Shown piece by piece: positions 42,943 to 51,784 of a stretch of 64,000 nucleotides of DNA. Numbering within the stretch: the first letter of the stretch is position 1; each line of letters opens with the position of its first letter. The stretch is taken from positions 1 to 64,000 of IMG/VR virus record IMGVR_UViG_3300045974_000041. One strand, 5' to 3'. The translations under genes and the position numbers were made by a program. The notes beneath the pieces are model-generated. The model searched no databases and was not told where the DNA came from. It saw only the letters and a program-made list of their open reading frames with translations. The DNA is from a virus.

Positions 42943-43389
42943 TTAAACTTGCTTGTTAAGTTGGTTGTCAATACGTTTAAAAGCAATTGCATACTTTTCC
43001 ATACGCTGTACATCTTTTTCCGTAATTCCTTGTAACCGTGTAATGTCTGAATTATCTCTTAAATCTTCACGCTTGACAAGCATTGCATCGTGATTAGTAA
43101 GACAACGTGTAATAAATTCTTCATAAGTTTCACCACGTTGCTTTGTCAGAGCTTTCACGCCTGCAATCACTCTATCAGACATCCCTTCTAATTGCAAATC
43201 GGCGTAAGAAACACCACAATCCTCTACAACATCATGCAGCACTGCAATTGCCATCAACTCTTCATCAGTGGTTCGTAGGCGCATCATCATTCGCAGAGGG
43301 TGTAAGATATAAGGCTTACCACCCTTATCAAGTTGCTCTAAGTGTTCAGAGGCTGCGAGGGCAATTGCTCTAGCCAGATTGTTAGCCAT
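42943..43389 (-). CDS. HD-domain hydrolase, SpoT/MESH1-like, 148 aa
   Basis: Y-I-L-H-P-L near residue 26, A-V-L-H-D-V-V-E-D near 49 and a late V-K-R-E-D-L-R-D-N-S-D match the HD motifs of the RelA/SpoT hydrolase domain. No synthetase or TGS domain follows, so it resembles the small alarmone hydrolases that remove pyrophosphate from (p)ppGpp. It could blunt the host stringent response or neutralise toxic alarmone synthetases; the substrate is inferred. ATG 43389 is chosen over 43443. Confidence 0.72.
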   Translation of the reverse strand: MANNLARAIALAASEHLEQLDKGGKPYILHPLRMMMRLRTTDEELMAIAVLHDVVEDCGVSYADLQLEGMSDRVIAGVKALTKQRGETYEEFITRCLTNHDAMLVKREDLRDNSDITRLQGITEKDVQRMEKYAIAFKRIDNQLNKQV

Positions 43390-43390
43390 T

Positions 43391-43543
43391 TTAAATCTCA
43401 TCCATAATAATTTGTGTACCAAGAGTGGCAGGGTTAATACCACGTTGCCAATTCACTCCAACAACACCTTCGTGGAGCATTTGCATTACGTTGATATTAT
43501 TGAAGCTTGGTGCAAAGTAGGCAAAATCTAGATTCATTTTCAT
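43391..43543 (-). CDS. Small hypothetical protein, 50 aa
   Basis: AGGAAG precedes ATG 43543 at 1-2 bases beyond the minimum; an in-frame ATG two codons later has better spacing. Contains F-A-Y-F-A-P-S-F and a Trp-Gln-Arg segment. The stop overlaps the spacer before the HD gene start by one base. Too short for a motif. Confidence 0.45.
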   Translation of the reverse strand: MKMNLDFAYFAPSFNNINVMQMLHEGVVGVNWQRGINPATLGTQIIMDEI

Positions 43544-43556
43544 CTTCCTGAGAATT

Positions 43557-43572
43557 CCCCGCTTTCGCGGGG
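43557..43572 (-). promoter_or_regulatory. GAAA-capped hairpin in the small-gene operon
   Basis: On the minus strand CCCCGC-GAAA-GCGGGG folds into a very stable stem with a GNRA tetraloop, just before the ribosome site of the next gene. It probably stabilises or partly terminates the mRNA. Confidence 0.5.
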
Positions 43573-43582
43573 CTTGTTAAGG

Positions 43583-43942
43583 TTAGGGGAATACTGCGTT
43601 ATAAATCTCTTCACACAATTCGTTTGCTGTATGGTCGCATATAATTTCATCAGCAGAATTACCATAAACTAAGTAAAACCAGCCAACCCTTACACCTTCA
43701 CTATCACGAATTACAAGTTGTTCTTCATCACAGGCCATTAGATTATCACAAATTTCCTTGAAGCTACCACTTCTCTTTACAGGCCATTCACCGCCATCGT
43801 TCACACTAACAACTAACCCGCGAGACAAGATGTTACGAATCAGTTTACGAAGGTTGGTTTGCTCGCCAGCTACGCGCAGTGCAATTTCTTTGTTCATTCT
43901 ACCATCTGCTACCAGTGCTGCGAGTTGTGCTTTGCTGTACAT
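43583..43942 (-). CDS. Hypothetical protein, 119 aa
   Basis: First gene behind the promoter at 43979-44007, with AGGAGCTTCAA before ATG 43942. Residues 1-45 resemble a winged or helix-turn-helix start (Q-L-A-A-L-V-A ... K-E-I-A-L-R-V-A-G). The C-terminal half is acidic. A DNA-binding role is possible but weakly supported. Confidence 0.6.
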   Translation of the reverse strand: MYSKAQLAALVADGRMNKEIALRVAGEQTNLRKLIRNILSRGLVVSVNDGGEWPVKRSGSFKEICDNLMACDEEQLVIRDSEGVRVGWFYLVYGNSADEIICDHTANELCEEIYNAVFP

Positions 43943-43978
43943 TTGAAGCTCCTAAGTTGTGTCGTGTTGACAGGACAA

Positions 43979-44007
43979 ATAGTATGCTCATCTAAAAGTA
44001 ATGTCAA
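43979..44007 (-). promoter_or_regulatory. Promoter of the 43942-42352 operon
   Basis: On the minus strand TTGACA (44007-44002), 17 bases, TACTAT (43984-43979), between nrdA and the small genes. Confidence 0.8.
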
Positions 44008-44031
44008 CACCTATTGCCAATTATTTTACAA

Positions 44032-45753
44032 TTATTGGCACAACTCGCACTCACCCTTACTGGCAGCTACACCAGCCTTGCTATAGCAATAGTAGAGTCC
44101 CAATATCATAGGGTCTAAGAAAGCCTCTCTATGAATCTCAGCAATGTACTCTTCATCCTCTTCAGCTGCAAAGAACAAATTCAAACTCTGACCTTGACAC
44201 AAATTCCGCTGTCGAACAGATGCTAAGCGTAAGATGGCTCGTTGGTCAATCTCAAATGCTGTCTTAAACACAGCCTTTTCTTCATCTGTCAACCATGCCA
44301 CTTTTTGCACGCTACCCATAGCGTCTGTAAGCTCTTGCATGTGCTTGTTGTCATACACGCCACGCTTCTTCATAAGCTCAATTAGTACAGGGTTAGCTCT
44401 ATCAACTTCGCCAGCTGGTGTTAGCTGCGTAAAAGTCATAGCAACATCAGGGTTAATACCTTCTGATACACCAGCCATTAGTAATGCACTAGACTTCGTA
44501 GGAGCAATAGCTGTACGATGTGTATTGCGTACCCCATAACCTTTGCACCATTCTGGTTCACCTAACACTTGTGCCATCCATTGTGAAGCTTCCAGACTTT
44601 GATCGTGCAGATGCTTAAACAGTTGGTTGTTAAAGAAATGAGCCTCCATGCTTTCAAACGCAATCATATTGGCTTGCAAATAGGTGTGAAAGCCACAAAC
44701 ACCTAGTCCAAGCGGCCTGCCTAGCTTCGTACTTTTTACAGCCTTCTCGCAGCCTTCTATGCCCTCCGCTTTACGAATAAAGTCTTCTGCAACACAATCT
44801 AACATCACTGTAGCAATGAATACAGATTTGTTATTCTTAATAGTGTCCCAATGGACAGCATTCATAGAGGATAGTACGCAAGTGTATGTCATGTCTTCGC
44901 TAGAGTGCAAGTGAATTTCATTACACAATTGCGGGGCTACAACATCCAGCTCTAAGTCTTTATACATATTCGGAGAACGCGCATTGATTTTGTCAATGAA
45001 TGCAAAATACCCCTTACCAGTTTTCATCTTCACTGTCATGGCAGTTTGGAATCGCTCAATAGCTTCCTCGTCACCAGCTTCCAAACGATTGGTAAATTTG
45101 TCTGAAATGTTCCAGCCAATGTTCAAACCATCAGGGGCTTCTTCTAAATAGGCGCAAACCTCGTTAAAGTCTCCATGCTCGACAGGGAGGTATGCAGCCC
45201 AAGCACCACGTCTACTAGAGCCTTGTGCTACATACTCCATATCCTGTACGAAGCCTTTAATAATAGGCAGCACACCATTGCTAACAACACCTTTAGTTGT
45301 CTTGCTACCACGAGGCTGGATATGCCCTAAATAGGAGGCTGTGCCGAAACTGTTCTTTGTAAGAACAGCCACTTCTTTCTTAGCCTCGTAGATGCCTGCA
45401 ATGCTATTAGAAATAACATTGCCAGAGCAGCTTACAGGAAATCCTCGTGAAGTGCCAGTGTTACCAATAACAGGTGTAGAGCCTGATAGGCGTCCTTCCC
45501 ACATCTCATTAAAGAAAGCATCAGACCATGTAGTATAACCCTCATCCTTCCACCAGCTAGGATAATGGCCTTCAATGTATTGTGCAAGTGTATCAGCAAT
45601 ACGACGATATTGTTCTCTAGGTGTGACAGCTTCAAACAAGTATTTACTCTTGAACAACTGCCAAGCTCCTGTACTCCACCAAGGAGCCATTTCACCTTTG
45701 GCTTGTAACTCTTTACGCTCTTTGCTAAGCTTATCATACAAGCTGTCTGTCAT
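44032..45753 (-). CDS. nrdA: Ribonucleotide reductase large subunit, class I, 573 aa
   Basis: Reduces ribonucleoside diphosphates for phage DNA. Active-site Cys near residue 110 (F-P-V-S-C-S-G-N), the L-C-N-E-I motif near 275 (radical Cys and Glu) and a T-Y-T-C-V-L-S near 289 are present, and the C-terminus ends C-E-L-C-Q, the thioredoxin-reducible pair. At 573 residues it lacks the N-terminal ATP-cone, so dATP inhibition at that site would be absent, as in many phage enzymes. ATG 45753 with AAAGGT is preferred over TTG 45768. Confidence 0.93.
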   Translation of the reverse strand: MTDSLYDKLSKERKELQAKGEMAPWWSTGAWQLFKSKYLFEAVTPREQYRRIADTLAQYIEGHYPSWWKDEGYTTWSDAFFNEMWEGRLSGSTPVIGNTGTSRGFPVSCSGNVISNSIAGIYEAKKEVAVLTKNSFGTASYLGHIQPRGSKTTKGVVSNGVLPIIKGFVQDMEYVAQGSSRRGAWAAYLPVEHGDFNEVCAYLEEAPDGLNIGWNISDKFTNRLEAGDEEAIERFQTAMTVKMKTGKGYFAFIDKINARSPNMYKDLELDVVAPQLCNEIHLHSSEDMTYTCVLSSMNAVHWDTIKNNKSVFIATVMLDCVAEDFIRKAEGIEGCEKAVKSTKLGRPLGLGVCGFHTYLQANMIAFESMEAHFFNNQLFKHLHDQSLEASQWMAQVLGEPEWCKGYGVRNTHRTAIAPTKSSALLMAGVSEGINPDVAMTFTQLTPAGEVDRANPVLIELMKKRGVYDNKHMQELTDAMGSVQKVAWLTDEEKAVFKTAFEIDQRAILRLASVRQRNLCQGQSLNLFFAAEEDEEYIAEIHREAFLDPMILGLYYCYSKAGVAASKGECELCQ

Positions 45754-46727
45754 ACCTTTGCTCCCCAAGTGAAACTCTTTTTATCCCAATCCCTGCTATA
45801 TTCTCTACCAACACCTTGAAAGAAGTCATTCATTTGGTAGTTATTGATACCTTTGTAAAACCAGTCTGCAATAGGGTTGTACTTCACTTCAAACAACGAT
45901 GGCAAGCCAAGGTTGTTAAGGCATACATTGATACGGCTCTGTGCAAAGTGCTTTAGCTGCACATCTGTAATACCGTCCTGCTTACCCTTTTCAAACAGCT
46001 TATCGACAATCAAGCACTCATGCAAATAAATCTGATGTGCAGCTTCATTGACAGCTTGCTTGAATTGTTCTAACTCTTGTGTAGTGCGTTTCTGTTCTGC
46101 TAGCGCTGTCTTAACAATCAATGCACCACCCACAGCGTGCAAGTTTTCATCTCGTGCAGACATATTCAAACCACGTACAACATTCTGGATACGGTTCTTA
46201 CCACCATTTTGATAATGCTTCAAGTATGCAAAGTTGGTGTAAAGTACACTACCTTCCACCATACTGAAAATAGCTGTTGACAACTCATCATCAGGATTAT
46301 CAATCAGTGTTTCAATAAATTTAATACGGTCTGACAATACACTATCATCCAAGTAAGACGAATGGAATTCCAATGTAGCAATGCCAAGCTCTTTGTTAAT
46401 TTCATTGTAGAACGGTGCATGACTATTCAACTCTACGTGTGCAAAACACGCTGCCATACGTTGCACACCAACACTAGGGTATGCCTTAGCAATTCTACCA
46501 CTCCAATGCTCATTACCTACAAATGTCTCATACTTTGTAAATAGCTTCAATGTAGTGATAGTGCCATGATACTCTGACTCTGACATATTCACTAATAGGT
46601 CTTGCTTATCTTTCCCCACCTTGATTTCATTCCAAGGCCAGAAGATTTTCATTTGTTCATCTGCAATTTTACTAAATTCTGGATAGGAGTCTACATACTC
46701 CGTCACTGTCTTAAATGGAATTGTCAC
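45750..46727 (-). CDS. nrdB: Ribonucleotide reductase small subunit, 325 aa, GTG start
   Basis: Carries the diiron-tyrosyl cofactor. E-G-S-V-L-Y near residue 156 and R-D-E-N-L-H near 192 match the second-half ligands. The first-half ligand region near 96 reads V-E-L-N-S-H-A-P-F-Y, with Glu and His separated by three residues rather than the two of the textbook E-x-x-H, and a Tyr four residues on. Starts at GTG 46727 behind AAAGGGATATGC and overlaps nrdA by 4 bases. Confidence 0.92.
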   Translation of the reverse strand: MTIPFKTVTEYVDSYPEFSKIADEQMKIFWPWNEIKVGKDKQDLLVNMSESEYHGTITTLKLFTKYETFVGNEHWSGRIAKAYPSVGVQRMAACFAHVELNSHAPFYNEINKELGIATLEFHSSYLDDSVLSDRIKFIETLIDNPDDELSTAIFSMVEGSVLYTNFAYLKHYQNGGKNRIQNVVRGLNMSARDENLHAVGGALIVKTALAEQKRTTQELEQFKQAVNEAAHQIYLHECLIVDKLFEKGKQDGITDVQLKHFAQSRINVCLNNLGLPSLFEVKYNPIADWFYKGINNYQMNDFFQGVGREYSRDWDKKSFTWGAKV

Positions 46728-46753
46728 GCATATCCCTTTCTTATTATTTTATC

Positions 46754-46786
46754 TACAAGGACAGAGATTATAACTCCATCCTTGTA
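46754..46786 (-). other. Hairpin upstream of nrdB
   Basis: TACAAGGA (46754-46761) pairs with TCCTTGTA (46779-46786) in the leader between the upstream gene and nrdB. The sequence that follows on the minus strand is A-rich, so it is not a typical terminator. Confidence 0.4.
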
Positions 46787-46798
46787 AATTGCAACAGG

Positions 46799-47284
46799 TT
46801 ACAAAGCAATTTTACCACGTAGCTGAATAATAATGTCAGACAGGGTTGAAAGCATTGTGCTATCTTCTTTATAACAATCATTCAACTGGCTTTCTGGCAA
46901 CTTCTCCCATACAACTTCCTCACCACCATCACTAAAGTTATTGAAGTTCACAGTGTTACCTGATAGTTCTACAAGTTCCTTAGTTAGTGTAACATCTGAG
47001 TAGGCTGTAGCAGCAATACGAGAAGTCATATCACAAATCTTACTTTGTGTCCAAGCCCTATCAATACGAGGGCTACCAGAATAAATATAACCAATTCCGG
47101 TGTTATTGTTCATGTCACGATGGTTAGCAGCAAACACACCAAAGGGTTTATTAATATCAATGCCTAGCAAATGTAGGAATGGTTTAACAACTCCATCGTT
47201 TACAATGTTGATCAATTCTACTTCATTACGAAACTGTGCTTTCACCTCTGGAATGGTTAGTAGGTCACGAGCGCTTACATTCAT
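46799..47284 (-). CDS. Hypothetical protein, 161 aa
   Basis: ATG 47284 overlaps the previous stop (ATGA). Soluble, mixed charge, with a D-G-G-E-E-V-V-W segment and an H-R-D-M-N-N-N near residue 59. It lies directly upstream of nrdB and could be co-expressed with the reductase; no family recognised. Confidence 0.6.
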   Translation of the reverse strand: MNVSARDLLTIPEVKAQFRNEVELINIVNDGVVKPFLHLLGIDINKPFGVFAANHRDMNNNTGIGYIYSGSPRIDRAWTQSKICDMTSRIAATAYSDVTLTKELVELSGNTVNFNNFSDGGEEVVWEKLPESQLNDCYKEDSTMLSTLSDIIIQLRGKIAL

Positions 47285-47760
47285 AGCAGGCCACCCATAG
47301 TGACAGGTACACATTCTGATAAGTCTACAGGAACAAAGTTGGAAGGCTTCATAACCTTGCCATATTCATTCTTAATTACCCAGCGAGATGTTACAGCAGT
47401 AAACTCAGCACTCCACGTAGGGTTGGCTGCTAGGGTGGCATCAACAACAGCTTTATCTGTAGGGAATTTGCTAAGGTTATTAATCCCAACTAGCTCGCAA
47501 GCTTTTTCTACATCACAGCCTAGATTGGCTAATAGTTGTAACAAGCCATCGTTAGTTACTTTAACGTCAACTGCACCATCTAACACTTCTACCCAATTTG
47601 TGATAGGTAGGTCAAACGCATCTACAGTTTCTTTCAACTCACTTTCAATGTATTTCAATTGATTGTTAATCTTGATGTAAGCTTCACCAGCCTGATAGAT
47701 GGATTTTAAGTTGCCAGCAGTGATGTTAAATTCTTGTGTAGCTTCATAGTGTTTATCCAT
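47281..47760 (-). CDS. Hypothetical protein, 159 aa
   Basis: Tight overlap with the next gene. Helical first half (Y-I-K-I-N-N-Q-L-K-Y-I-E-S-E-L-K), then beta-like. AAAGGAATAAT site. No known motif or export signal. Confidence 0.6.
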   Translation of the reverse strand: MDKHYEATQEFNITAGNLKSIYQAGEAYIKINNQLKYIESELKETVDAFDLPITNWVEVLDGAVDVKVTNDGLLQLLANLGCDVEKACELVGINNLSKFPTDKAVVDATLAANPTWSAEFTAVTSRWVIKNEYGKVMKPSNFVPVDLSECVPVTMGGLL

Positions 47761-47770
47761 ATTATTCCTT

Positions 47771-48049
47771 TTAATTAATGATGTGATAAGATTTTAGCCA
47801 CATTGTCATAAGCTCACTAACACCCTTATACTCAATAGCTTCATTATACTTATACACTTCTTCTGTGTTCACTTTACACAACACAATCTCATCGTTATAC
47901 AGGTGAGCGCCATAAGCCGTGTCATCCTGAATAAAGTAGTCTGTGTATGTGTTGAAGTGTTCGGCTACTTGGAAAGCCACCCTACCATCGCTAAGACAAA
48001 TTAGCAAGACAGGGCAGTTACCCATTTTAAACACCTTCTGCATTAACAT
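47771..48049 (-). CDS. Hypothetical protein, 92 aa
   Basis: AAGGATTAAGT precedes ATG 48049. Residues 12-28 are moderately hydrophobic (C-P-V-L-L-I-C-L); the rest is Tyr- and acid-rich. Function unknown. Confidence 0.55.
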   Translation of the reverse strand: MLMQKVFKMGNCPVLLICLSDGRVAFQVAEHFNTYTDYFIQDDTAYGAHLYNDEIVLCKVNTEEVYKYNEAIEYKGVSELMTMWLKSYHIIN

Positions 48050-48051
48050 AC

Positions 48052-48246
48052 TTAATCCTTTAAATGCTTATTATCCACCTTTTCAGGTGTAATAGCCACT
48101 ATAATGCGTGTGATTGGCAAATTCTGTTTGTATTTACCTTCCCACCACACTTTAACATCATTTGCTATCTCTTCATAAGAGAATTGCCCTGTAGCTTCTA
48201 GGATATGCTTTTTGCTACCGCCTTGCACACCAATCTTGTATTTCAC
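48052..48246 (-). CDS. Hypothetical protein, 64 aa
   Basis: Start overlaps the stop of the phosphoesterase gene by 4 bases. Begins M-K-Y-K-I-G-V-Q-G-G-S-K-K, with predicted strand-helix-strand order. Small domain, no match recognised. Confidence 0.55.
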   Translation of the reverse strand: MKYKIGVQGGSKKHILEATGQFSYEEIANDVKVWWEGKYKQNLPITRIIVAITPEKVDNKHLKD

Positions 48247-49202
48247 TTTTTATACCGTTTCATTAAGTATTTCAAGCTTACAAACATAGGGTCATAACTA
48301 CCCTTGTGAACATTATGCTTAACAATCACACCACGGAAGTGATGATTACCTTGTACACCTTTATATCCTTCATTATGAGGGTAGCAGGCTCCTGCAATCA
48401 ATCCCCATTGCTGAGTGCCTGATGTTGGCAGAAAACGTGTTGCTACGTCAAGTGTTTGTTTATGGCCTTGTGTGAAACTTTCGCCAACCTTTTGTAAAAT
48501 ATTCAAAGTGCTACCACCATAAGGTTTACCAGTGAAAGGATTAGCAAAGAAGTGGCAGTAGTTAATACCGTCAATGTTGATAGGTGTCAGAAATGGCACT
48601 ACTTCCCATCCAAACTGTTCATATTGCAAGCTATCCATTGTCAAGAATCCTTCAAGCTCCGGATTGGATTCAATATGACGTGTCAACCTATCTTCGTGAT
48701 TACCAAGCGTCAACACCATACGAGGCTGGTAGTCAGGATTAAACTGTTGGTAGGATCGCAAAGGTGCTAGTAGTGTTTCCATACCTTTTACAGCTGCATC
48801 AATATCTTTTTGAATACGACGCCCTTCAGCACTCTTCTTACCTTTGTCATAGCTTGACAGGCTTTCAAGGTCTGCAAAATCACCAAGATGGATGATTACA
48901 TCAGGCTTCTTAGCCACAATATATTCACCAATGCAACGGAGCCAATCAAGATTGGTAGATGCCTTAACTTGACTATCAGGGATAACAAAGTGTGTTACAT
49001 CCTTTTTCTTATTGGCCTTAACCTTACTAGGACATAAGACAGTTTCAACAATATCAACAGGTGTATCTACAGTGTGTAGAGTTTCTACAGTTCGTAGAAA
49101 ATCACTAACAGTAGATTTGCCAATACCTAGCATCTTGGCAATGTTACGCCATGACATACCAGAGTTGGAAAGATTGATTGCAGTGGAGTGCCAGTGTTTC
49201 AA
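48243..49202 (-). CDS. HTH-linked metallophosphoesterase, 319 aa
   Basis: Residues 8-40 form a helix-turn-helix (M-S-W-R-N-I-A-K-M-L-G-I-G-K-S-T-V-S). The calcineurin-like catalytic domain follows, with motifs I-P-D-S-Q (usually D-x-H), H-L-G-D-F-A-D, L-G-N-H-E-D-R and later C-H-F-F. It would hydrolyse a phosphomonoester or diester, perhaps on DNA given the HTH. A Gln in place of the first metal-binding His is notable. Target unknown. Confidence 0.75.
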   Translation of the reverse strand: MKHWHSTAINLSNSGMSWRNIAKMLGIGKSTVSDFLRTVETLHTVDTPVDIVETVLCPSKVKANKKKDVTHFVIPDSQVKASTNLDWLRCIGEYIVAKKPDVIIHLGDFADLESLSSYDKGKKSAEGRRIQKDIDAAVKGMETLLAPLRSYQQFNPDYQPRMVLTLGNHEDRLTRHIESNPELEGFLTMDSLQYEQFGWEVVPFLTPINIDGINYCHFFANPFTGKPYGGSTLNILQKVGESFTQGHKQTLDVATRFLPTSGTQQWGLIAGACYPHNEGYKGVQGNHHFRGVIVKHNVHKGSYDPMFVSLKYLMKRYKK

Positions 49203-49525
49203 GATAGTTGTCCCTCTAAGTGAGCAATACGGTGTTTCAATTCTTTAATCTCAGCACGAATTTTATGGTTTTTGAAGTCTGAAGTGTTACTATATACAAC
49301 CTCTCCTACCCTATTAGGGTTAATGCTGGTCATACCAAACTGCTCTTTGCAAATAGTTTGGATAACATCACTCCCACTAAGGTCTAAGCTAGATAAGTGG
49401 TAATATTTATCCTTCTCGTCTACGAATACCCATTCACTATTTTTTAGGAATGCAATGTGCCATTCATCTTCAATTTCAACACGATAGAGAGGTTTGAGAA
49501 TACGTGCAAAATCTTCTTTAGTCAT
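49199..49525 (-). CDS. Hypothetical protein, 108 aa
   Basis: Overlaps the phosphoesterase gene. The C-terminal 25 residues form a leucine-rich coiled coil (I-R-A-E-I-K-E-L-K-H-R-I-A-H-L-E); the N-terminal part is alpha-beta. Possibly an oligomeric partner of the neighbour. Confidence 0.55.
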   Translation of the reverse strand: MTKEDFARILKPLYRVEIEDEWHIAFLKNSEWVFVDEKDKYYHLSSLDLSGSDVIQTICKEQFGMTSINPNRVGEVVYSNTSDFKNHKIRAEIKELKHRIAHLEGQLS

Positions 49526-49526
49526 T

Positions 49527-50051
49527 TTACAATCCTTTTCTGATAATCTCTGTCAAAGCTTTTCTACGCTTAACTTCATTACTAACATCTGTGTAGCCAT
49601 GCTTGTTTAGTAATGCCAGCATAGCAGGTTTTGTCATCTCTTTCAACATCTTGATAGCTTTAATTTGTACAGTAGCTTCTTCCAATGTCACACCCTGTTT
49701 TTCAGAGTAGGTTTTAATGTTGTGGCAAGTGTCACACAATACTTGAAGCTTGTCAACATCACAAAACAGCCTTTGTACAAACGGTGCTAGGTGACTCCAG
49801 TCTGTCAATTCACCAGCAGGCGCTATATGGTCTACTGCCACCTCTTTAAAGCTATACAAGCCCTTACAAGAAGCACAAGCATAACACACCTTCTGACGCT
49901 TGTTATCACCCTTGTAAGGCTTCTGTGCAGCCTTTAGAGCCATAAAAATAGGAGGCCAGCGCCTGCTAGCACTCCGTAACACAGACCGTATGTATGTTAG
50001 AAAGCGCTTGTCATCGGATGACAATATTGGCGCAGCTTTCTTAGTTGCCAT
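49527..50051 (-). CDS. HNH endonuclease-like protein, 174 aa
   Basis: C-Y-A-C-A-S-C-K near residue 56, V-D-H-I-A-P near 73 and C-D-T-C-H-N-I-K near 107 match the zinc-HNH (CxxC...DHI...CxxCH) fold. Placed between replication exonuclease and phosphoesterase genes, it could act in recombination or Holliday junction or packaging-related DNA processing, or be a free-standing homing enzyme. The basic N-terminus supports DNA binding. Confidence 0.8.
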   Translation of the reverse strand: MATKKAAPILSSDDKRFLTYIRSVLRSASRRWPPIFMALKAAQKPYKGDNKRQKVCYACASCKGLYSFKEVAVDHIAPAGELTDWSHLAPFVQRLFCDVDKLQVLCDTCHNIKTYSEKQGVTLEEATVQIKAIKMLKEMTKPAMLALLNKHGYTDVSNEVKRRKALTEIIRKGL

Positions 50052-50430
50052 AGATAGATTTCAAGCGAAAAAACTCTCTTAGTGTCAAGCTGTGTATAAA
50101 TTGTACACCACAGACAAGAAAACTGCCCCTACCTGAGTTTGTACTTACTCCGTTAATGTAGAAGTCGTAAATACAATAAACTTCTTGGAAAATGGAATGA
50201 TCGGCAATCTCAATAGACACATGGGCAAGACTGGTGTAACGGTCTTTGATAGTTCTCTCGAACTTCGCAATGTTATGTATGAGTTGGTAAGTAATATCTC
50301 CGTTTTCGTCGTTTGCTAACAGATCAACTTTAAACAAATTATGGAATGCTTCCCCCACTTCACTACTTTGATCGGTGTATCTTTCACCCTTCTCTGTCAT
50401 AACAATTACGCGCACATCTTTAAAGTTCAT
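50041..50430 (-). CDS. Hypothetical protein, 129 aa
   Basis: Overlaps both neighbours. Alpha-beta soluble protein without motif; the C-terminus has F-F-R-L-K-S-I-Y-G-N. No export signal. Confidence 0.55.
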   Translation of the reverse strand: MNFKDVRVIVMTEKGERYTDQSSEVGEAFHNLFKVDLLANDENGDITYQLIHNIAKFERTIKDRYTSLAHVSIEIADHSIFQEVYCIYDFYINGVSTNSGRGSFLVCGVQFIHSLTLREFFRLKSIYGN

Positions 50431-50717
50431 ACAATGCCTTTCAATTTAATATCAGCTGTTGGACAAAGGACTTCTCTCTTAGCCTCTCTCACTTGCAATT
50501 CTATCACTTCATATAAACCATAATGCTTATTAAACATTTGTTTATGTTTAGCTTCAGCTTTACCTTTCGTAGTGTATGTGGCAGGAGAATTACTACTACC
50601 TGTACGCATGTAAAGGCCAAACTGCTCTGTCCTGCTAATTCTCTCTACCTTTGGTTTTCTCTTAACCACCCAAAGCTGTGTAAGCTCTACGTCTTCCACG
50701 TCTAGCCAGTAGTGCAT
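50427..50717 (-). CDS. Hypothetical protein, 96 aa
   Basis: Start overlaps the exonuclease stop (one base) and its own stop overlaps the next start (ATGA-type coupling). Basic and aromatic, with W-V-V-K-R-K-P-K-V-E-R near residue 16. Possibly nucleic-acid binding; no family. Confidence 0.55.
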   Translation of the reverse strand: MHYWLDVEDVELTQLWVVKRKPKVERISRTEQFGLYMRTGSSNSPATYTTKGKAEAKHKQMFNKHYGLYEVIELQVREAKREVLCPTADIKLKGIV

Positions 50718-51763
50718 TATTCAATCCCTAGCTTGTCTAACATCGTTGGGACATGCACACAATCACCTTTACGTCTAAGCATCATAGCCAATGTCCAATT
50801 CTCTTGCAACATATATTTCCAATCAATCTTAATCTTATCACCACGCCAGCCTACAATTTCCATAGGCTCAGGATAGATTGTTTTGTAACCAGTTGCAAGC
50901 GCTTTGATAGCTTCCTTATGCTTCTTGCAATCTTTCAACAGTTTGTAGCTAGCCTTCTCACCCCACTTTACACTTGGGTTTCCACTGTTAGCTTTGTAAT
51001 TGTCTACACTGTCTCCGCATAGTATCTGGTGGTAGAGCCACAAAGCCCCTTCCCCATCTACATCTCCCTTGGCATTCAAGTAAAGCTCTCCTAGCCCCTC
51101 TACAAGTCTTGGAATAGCCTTTACACCACCTTCTTCAGATGGATGATAATCTTTGTCAGGATTAAAGTGCCAACCTTCCGTTTGCTTTGCATCCTTATCA
51201 ACAGCGATGGCAATCACTTTCACCTTACCATTTTTCTTCCAAGCCCTATACCCTTCCAAGCAATCAATAGCAACCATATCATCAGCTTCTACACCTTCTA
51301 CTAGATGACAATTATGAATAGCCATTGCATACTCTTTCATAGCATCTAAATGTATAGGACGTATCAGGTCTTTACGATTACCTTTATACTCCATCACTGT
51401 AGCAGCATTGTTTCTAAATGTCTCACCTCTACCTGTGTAGCCATAATAACTCTTAGCACCTAAGTTTTCACAAATCTTCCTAACATCTTTGTCAAGCTTC
51501 TTAGTGGCAATATGTATTCCTAAATCAATTTGCAAATCTTCTACAACGAAGTCTTCAGCTTTATACGCTTTGCCATATTCTTCATTTTGCTCTTTAATCC
51601 AACCACCATCCTTTGTACGCCAGTTTCCCCATAGCTCTGTACGATTGGAGAATGTGAAAGGCTCACCAGTTGGGATGTGTGTAGCACAAACCTTAGTTTG
51701 CTGTGCTGAACAAGCTGCTGCATAGATTGCAAAGTCCATGTCAAATACTAATTTTATTTCCAT
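50717..51763 (-). CDS. T7 gp6-like 5'-3' exonuclease, 348 aa
   Basis: The N-terminal L-V-F-D-M-D-F-A-I-Y-A-A, the central E-G-V-E-A-D-D-M-V-A near residue 153, and D-K-D-A-K-Q (about 182) with later G-D-S-V-D-N-Y (about 245) follow the acidic metal-site pattern of the FEN/gp6 family. It would remove RNA primers and degrade host DNA. In the replication operon next to SSB and DNA polymerase. Confidence 0.85.
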   Translation of the reverse strand: MEIKLVFDMDFAIYAAACSAQQTKVCATHIPTGEPFTFSNRTELWGNWRTKDGGWIKEQNEEYGKAYKAEDFVVEDLQIDLGIHIATKKLDKDVRKICENLGAKSYYGYTGRGETFRNNAATVMEYKGNRKDLIRPIHLDAMKEYAMAIHNCHLVEGVEADDMVAIDCLEGYRAWKKNGKVKVIAIAVDKDAKQTEGWHFNPDKDYHPSEEGGVKAIPRLVEGLGELYLNAKGDVDGEGALWLYHQILCGDSVDNYKANSGNPSVKWGEKASYKLLKDCKKHKEAIKALATGYKTIYPEPMEIVGWRGDKIKIDWKYMLQENWTLAMMLRRKGDCVHVPTMLDKLGIE

Positions 51764-51784
51764 ATACTCTCCTAGCTGGAATGA

